From the IMG/VR virus record IMGVR_UViG_3300024503_000397, positions 1 to 25,231 of that record: a stretch of DNA of 25,231 bases; one strand, given 5' to 3'. The translations under genes and the position numbers were made by a program. Positions 21,998 to 25,231 of this stretch are shown piece by piece. Source of the DNA: a virus. Positions within the stretch are counted from its first letter, which is position 1. The number at the start of each line of letters is the position of its first letter. The notes beneath the pieces are model-generated. The model ran no database searches. It worked only from the letters and a program-made list of their open reading frames with translations, and was not told the DNA's origin.

Positions 21998-22423
21998 ATG
22001 GTAACACAATTCGCAATGGATTTTTTTAATGATCCATTTTTTATCGGGTTCAATCGTGATTTTGACAAATTGTCAAGAATTCACACCCATGCAGCAGGAA
22101 CAAATTATCCACCATACAATGTAATCACAACAGACAATGAAGATAAATTCTTTATTGAAATTGCGGTTGCTGGATTTTCAAGAGAAGACCTTGATGTATC
22201 TGTAAAAGAACAGGTATTGACCGTAAAGGGAGAAATCAAGGATTCTAAAGAAGAGACAAAGTATGCTCACCGTGGAATTGCAGCACGTAAGTTTGTTCGT
22301 GAATTTGCCCTAGGTGAATTTATTGAAGTAACTGGTGCTACAGCGGAAAACGGAATGCTAAAAATTTCGTTGGAACGTATTGTTCCTGAAGACAAAAAGC
22401 CAAAATCAATTAGAATCAAGTAA
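21998..22423 (+). CDS. hsp20: Hsp20 / alpha-crystallin small heat-shock protein
   Basis: A 141-residue small heat-shock protein that would hold unfolded proteins in a soluble state as oligomers. The alpha-crystallin domain spans about residues 37-130. It starts with 'YPPYNVITTDNEDKFFIEIAVAGF', the IbpA-like class pattern, and contains 'VLTVKGEI' and 'ENGMLKISLERIVPE'. It ends with 'SIRIK', where I-x-I is the motif that docks into neighbouring subunits. The N-terminal arm is Phe-rich ('MDFFNDPFFIGF'). Small Hsp20 genes are known in several aquatic phages and probably aid virion assembly; host chaperone overlap is possible. It has its own promoter and a terminator. Confidence 0.93.
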   Translation: MVTQFAMDFFNDPFFIGFNRDFDKLSRIHTHAAGTNYPPYNVITTDNEDKFFIEIAVAGFSREDLDVSVKEQVLTVKGEIKDSKEETKYAHRGIAARKFVREFALGEFIEVTGATAENGMLKISLERIVPEDKKPKSIRIK

Positions 22424-22448
22424 TAGGTCTAGACAGACCTATTTGTTT
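22422..22448 (+). terminator. Terminator hairpin after hsp20
   Basis: AATAGGTCT (22422-22430) and AGACCTATT (22435-22443) form a perfect 9-bp stem with an AGAC loop, followed by TGTTT. The stem starts inside the hsp20 stop codon, and its loop region doubles as the -35 box of the next promoter. Confidence 0.7.
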
Positions 22449-22458
22449 GAGGTATAAT
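22430..22458 (+). promoter_or_regulatory. Predicted promoter for the oxygenase gene (TAGACA-N17-TATAAT)
   Basis: TAGACA (22430-22435) and TATAAT (22453-22458) are 17 nt apart, the same hexamer pair and spacing as the promoter at 3169. The -35 box lies in the loop of the hsp20 terminator. The predicted start is near 22465. Confidence 0.65.
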
Positions 22459-22464
22459 TATATT

Positions 22465-22538
22465 GTGTACCGCCTAAGTTGCGGACATAAGGGCCCTGGG
22501 CATGGCCAAGTAAACTGCCCATTTTATAATGGAGAGCC
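22465..22538 (+). promoter_or_regulatory. Structured 5' leader with possible H-type pseudoknot (cis-regulatory RNA candidate)
   Basis: The 74-nt leader has a hairpin CCGC (22470-22473)/GCGG (22481-22484). It then has an arrangement fitting an H-type pseudoknot: GGCC (22492-22495) pairs with GGCC (22504-22507), interleaved with GGGCA (22498-22502) pairing TGCCC (22516-22520). Its last loop is the A-rich AAGTAAAC. The ribosome site GGAG (22531-22534) follows 10 nt later. This resembles small pseudoknot riboswitches in architecture, but I do not recognise a known class. Confidence 0.5.
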
Positions 22539-23273
22539 ATGGAGATTATTGATTTAGAGCAACCAAATGTATTAATCATTAAAAATTTCTTTTCTAAAGA
22601 AGAAGTTGAAAAAGTTTTAATTCCAATGAAAGAAACTTCTGAAGAAATTTGGAATCTTCAGGGTGAAGCCAAAAAAGAAGATTCTACTAGAATTAAAAGA
22701 ATGTCAGAAAGACTTATTAAATCTGATAACATGAATTGGTATGGAATGACTATGGATATTACAAGTCGTGTTGATGCCTATAGAATGTATTCACATCTCC
22801 CACATGCTTTTTTAATAGAAAAAGAGCAACAAATAAAAAAAATAATAACAAATAAATTTAAACAAAATGTTGTTTTACAGCTCTCTGGTCTTCATAGGTG
22901 GAGGCCAGGAAGAGAGCAAAAGCCTCATATAGATTATTATGATTCTAGTGAACAGCATGATTTTGATATGTTAGAAAAATATAATCTGACAAAAGATCGT
23001 TTAGAAGAATTTGAGCATTCTTTTAATGACAAACATTATTCTTCATTAGTTTATTTTAATGAAGATTATATGGGTGGAGAACTATATATGCCTCAATGGG
23101 ATTGGGAAATAAAACCTGAGACAGGTATGTTAATTGCTTTTGAGGGAAATCAAAATCATTTACACGGAGTAAAGATGATGGAAGAAGGAATAAGATATAC
23201 TTGGTCTATTTTTTGGACAAGATTTGAGTGGGCTATGAAAAACAAAATTAAAGATAGTAAAGTGAGCATGTAA
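22539..23273 (+). CDS. 2-oxoglutarate/Fe(II)-dependent oxygenase
   Basis: A 244-residue protein of the 2OG-Fe(II) oxygenase fold, prolyl-hydroxylase-like. The metal triad is H130-x-D132 ('KPHIDYYD') and H209 ('NHLHGV'), and R219 ('EGIRYTWSIFW') would bind the 2-oxoglutarate carboxylate. 'SSLVYFNEDYMGGELYMP' (168-185) is the strongly conserved strand-loop between them. These enzymes couple 2OG decarboxylation to hydroxylation of protein, nucleic acid or small-molecule substrates; the target cannot be inferred here. They are common in aquatic phages. It has its own promoter and a structured leader, and ends 4 nt before the next gene. Confidence 0.88.
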   Translation: MEIIDLEQPNVLIIKNFFSKEEVEKVLIPMKETSEEIWNLQGEAKKEDSTRIKRMSERLIKSDNMNWYGMTMDITSRVDAYRMYSHLPHAFLIEKEQQIKKIITNKFKQNVVLQLSGLHRWRPGREQKPHIDYYDSSEQHDFDMLEKYNLTKDRLEEFEHSFNDKHYSSLVYFNEDYMGGELYMPQWDWEIKPETGMLIAFEGNQNHLHGVKMMEEGIRYTWSIFWTRFEWAMKNKIKDSKVSM

Positions 23274-23277
23274 TCTT

Positions 23278-23460
23278 ATGCCTATTTATGAATACAAATG
23301 TATTATTTGTGAACATATCAAAGAAATAAACAAATCAATTGATGAAGCAACAATGACAGAGATTTGTGAAAAATGTGGTGCCGCAATGGTTAAGCAATAT
23401 GGATCTTTTGGTATTCAGTTCAAAGGTTCTGGTTTCTATAAAACAGATAACGCTAAGTAG
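23278..23460 (+). CDS. FmdB-family zinc-ribbon protein
   Basis: A 60-residue protein starting 4 nt after the oxygenase stop, with no strong ribosome site and so probably coupled. It carries the FmdB/CxxC regulatory-type zinc ribbon: 'MPIYEYKC8-I-I-C11' and 'C30-E-K-C33-GA', followed by 'FKGSGFYKTD', a segment shared by many family members. The family is described as putative regulatory proteins; its biochemical function is unclear. Co-transcription with the oxygenase is likely. Confidence 0.85.
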   Translation: MPIYEYKCIICEHIKEINKSIDEATMTEICEKCGAAMVKQYGSFGIQFKGSGFYKTDNAK

Positions 23461-23465
23461 TCCAA

Positions 23466-23498
23466 TGATATAATTAATTAAGCAAACATAGTTTGCTT
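23466..23498 (+). promoter_or_regulatory. Extended -10 promoter and 5' hairpin for the PA14 gene
   Basis: TGATATAAT (-10 at 23469-23474) is an extended -10 element with a weak -35 region. An 8-bp perfect stem AAGCAAAC (23480-23487)/GTTTGCTT (23491-23498) with an ATA loop starts at the predicted mRNA 5' end (about 23481). The ribosome site AGGAG (23499-23503) begins on the base after the stem. Confidence 0.6.
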
Positions 23499-23510
23499 AG
23501 GAGATTATAG

Positions 23511-25231
23511 TTGACTAGAACTAAGTTATGGAGATTATCTTTAGCCGCCATTTTAGGATTTGGTTGGCTATTTCTCACACCCGCTTCTTATAGCGACGAT
23601 CCACTTGGAACTGCCGCTCAGCAGATAGATCAACTTGAGGTGGATGTTCAAAAACTCAATGATAAGGTTTCAACACAGGCTAAGATAGATATAGCCAATT
23701 CAAAATATGATTCCGCCGTTGCTGCAAAGTCTGACATGGATTCTAAACAGGCAATTAAAGCAACGAAACAAACTGAATATGATAACGCAGTTTCTGCATT
23801 AGCAACAGCATTATCAGAAAAAAATGCAGCACAATCGGCAGTAGATGGACAAACTGTTGTAGTTGCTACAGCAAATACTAATAAGCAAAATAAAAAAGAT
23901 ACCTTAGATGCTGCTAACATAAATTTACAAACTCAAGCATCTGGCAATAGCTCACAAACAAATACGCTAGATGCTTATTTATACGACTGTTACACTTGGT
24001 ATAACAAATATAATTCTGCACCAGATCTTGAATGTCCAGATGGAAGAGGTGGCGGAAATGCTATAGCAATGGGTCCTTGGTCAGGTATTAATTTTAATTT
24101 TGGTAGTGGTGGTCCAGCAGGGTTGTACGATGACTATCAAATTAAATGGGTAGGATATATTAAAACTACACAGCATTGGACTCCACAATTTAGATTATGT
24201 TCTGATGATGGAATGATATTAAAAATTAGTGGACTTACTGTTGTTAATAATTGGTATGATCGTGGTGGTCAATGTGGAGCGTCAAACGGATACTATATGG
24301 CATCAAATGGGTGGGAGCCTATAGAAGTATGGTGGTATGAAAATGGTGGAGGAGCCAATGGAAGCCTACAATGGAATATAGGTAATGGATGGACAGTTAT
24401 TCCTGCTAATGTATTTTCAATTACATTACCACAAAATAGTCCAGAATATGAAGCAGCGTTAGCTGCACAAATTACTGCACAACAAGAGTATGCCGCTGCT
24501 CTTGCTACATATAATACTGAAAATGATAAATTAACTCAATATAATCAAACTCTTTCTAGTAAAACAACTGCATATAATACTGCTGTTACAGATAAAAATA
24601 CTGCACAGACTTCTTTGGCTACTGCTACAACAAATTATAATAATTCAGTAACTACATATAATACGTCAATTACTGAATTAAATACTGCAATTACTGATGC
24701 ACAAAATGAATATAATAGTCAATGGAATTTAGAAGAGCAGCAGAGAATTCAAGCAGCTATTGCACAGGCTTTAGCAAATCAACCACAGCCTACTCCAGAG
24801 CCAACTACTGAATCTACTCCAGAGCCATCGCCTGAGCAAACAACACCAGTCGATCCCACTCCAACTCCAGATTCTGAAACCACAGATGAACCGAAGCCAG
24901 ATATAACTGCTGATCCTGAGCCCACTGTTGAGCCTTCACCAGAACCTTCACCTCTGCCATCGGATATAAATCCAGATCCAACTCCTGAACCAGAGCCAAC
25001 TCCTGCTGAACCTTCTTCAAAACCATCTGCTAATACTATCACAGAAGAGACAGCAAATCTAATTGCAGATTTAACAAGTAAAGATACATTAACTAAATTA
25101 ACTCCAGAACAAAAGCAGGCGGTAGCACAGGGTCTTGGAATTAAAACAGAAGAATTAGCAAAGGTAGCAGCATTGGCAGCTACTGATAAAAATTTAGCAA
25201 CAGCCTTACAAGAATTTGGCGATAGAATTAA
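23511..25231 (+). CDS. Large predicted secreted protein with PA14 domain and Pro/Glu-rich linker (3' partial)
   Basis: Starts at TTG 23511, 7 nt after AGGAG, and stays open for 573 codons to the window end. The N-terminus looks like a signal peptide: basic 'MTRTKLWRL', hydrophobic 'SLAAILGFGWLFL', then 'PASYS-DD' (about 1-28). Next come a long Ala/Lys/Gln-rich coiled coil (about 33-135), a PA14-like domain (about 190-300; 'WVGYIKTTQHWTPQFRLCSDDG' pattern, cited in part, with SDDG and 'EVWWYE'), and a second coiled coil (about 308-410). These are followed by an extended Pro/Thr/Glu/Ser linker (about 424-507, PTPEP and PEPSP units) and a helical segment. PA14 usually binds carbohydrate. The C-terminus and any anchor or enzyme domain are outside the window. 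Role inferred: cell-surface or virion adhesion. Confidence 0.8.
   Translation, partial: MTRTKLWRLSLAAILGFGWLFLTPASYSDDPLGTAAQQIDQLEVDVQKLNDKVSTQAKIDIANSKYDSAVAAKSDMDSKQAIKATKQTEYDNAVSALATALSEKNAAQSAVDGQTVVVATANTNKQNKKDTLDAANINLQTQASGNSSQTNTLDAYLYDCYTWYNKYNSAPDLECPDGRGGGNAIAMGPWSGINFNFGSGGPAGLYDDYQIKWVGYIKTTQHWTPQFRLCSDDGMILKISGLTVVNNWYDRGGQCGASNGYYMASNGWEPIEVWWYENGGGANGSLQWNIGNGWTVIPANVFSITLPQNSPEYEAALAAQITAQQEYAAALATYNTENDKLTQYNQTLSSKTTAYNTAVTDKNTAQTSLATATTNYNNSVTTYNTSITELNTAITDAQNEYNSQWNLEEQQRIQAAIAQALANQPQPTPEPTTESTPEPSPEQTTPVDPTPTPDSETTDEPKPDITADPEPTVEPSPEPSPLPSDINPDPTPEPEPTPAEPSSKPSANTITEETANLIADLTSKDTLTKLTPEQKQAVAQGLGIKTEELAKVAALAATDKNLATALQEFGDRI

Noticed and set aside
24779-25042. Minus-strand ORFs of Gly/Ser/Val repeats (87 and 70 residues)
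   Set aside because: They are mirror images of the Pro/Glu/Thr/Ser linker of the plus-strand secreted protein; such repeats always give long shadow ORFs.

Overview
This window looks like part of a bacteriophage genome. It is AT-rich, and every gene I accept lies on the plus strand. Genes are packed tightly, and many neighbours share a 4-nt ATGA or GTGA stop/start overlap. The gene content is viral: a fibre-like repeat protein, a complete phage-type replication and recombination set, both terminase subunits, two tRNAs and many small zinc-ribbon or unknown proteins. Capsid, portal, tail-tube and lysis genes are not visible and must lie outside the window. The host cannot be read directly. Use of GTG and TTG starts, one predicted leaderless mRNA, and a DNA glycosylase resembling an actinobacterial family fit a low-GC aquatic actinobacterium, but this is a weak inference.

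Layout. 1-4075: the 3' part of a large fibre/adhesin-like gene with fibronectin-like and InlB-type repeats, three tiny coiled-coil proteins and a small putative virion protein. 4072-8770: a promoter and hairpin, then an overlapping run of metallophosphoesterase, zinc ribbon, HTH protein, small unknowns, DnaB-type helicase and DnaG-type primase. 8751-9553: a single-gene unit for a gp32-like ssDNA-binding protein with its own promoter and terminator. 9563-18473: a long overlapping run holding a glycosylase-family protein, a DnaE polymerase, a MazG-like protein, RecA, a PD-(D/E)XK resolvase-like protein, two tiny membrane proteins (one XapX-type), a Cas4-like nuclease, a RuvC-like resolvase, a small HTH protein and a DUF1599-like protein. 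18470-21078: an operator-bearing promoter and the terminase genes. 21050-23460: tRNA(CAT), small proteins, a structured leader and tRNA-Arg(TCT), Hsp20, a structured leader and 2OG-Fe(II) oxygenase, and an FmdB-type zinc ribbon. 23469-25231: the start of a large predicted secreted protein with a PA14 domain and a Pro/Glu-rich linker, running off the end.

How it works together. The phage appears to carry its own helicase, primase, polymerase and ssDNA-binding protein, plus a recombination set (RecA, Cas4-like nuclease, two unrelated junction-type nucleases) able to feed DNA to the terminase. Transcription probably uses the host sigma-70-type RNA polymerase: I find ten promoter candidates with -10 boxes at or near TATAAT. 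In six of them the predicted mRNA 5' end falls at or within a few bases of a stem-loop. The terminase promoter is different: it carries a perfect 12-bp palindrome between -35 and -10, and its predicted start coincides with the ATG. The structured leaders before tRNA-Arg and before the oxygenase gene, the repeated 5'-hairpin pattern and the PA14 protein are the parts I find least explained by known families.
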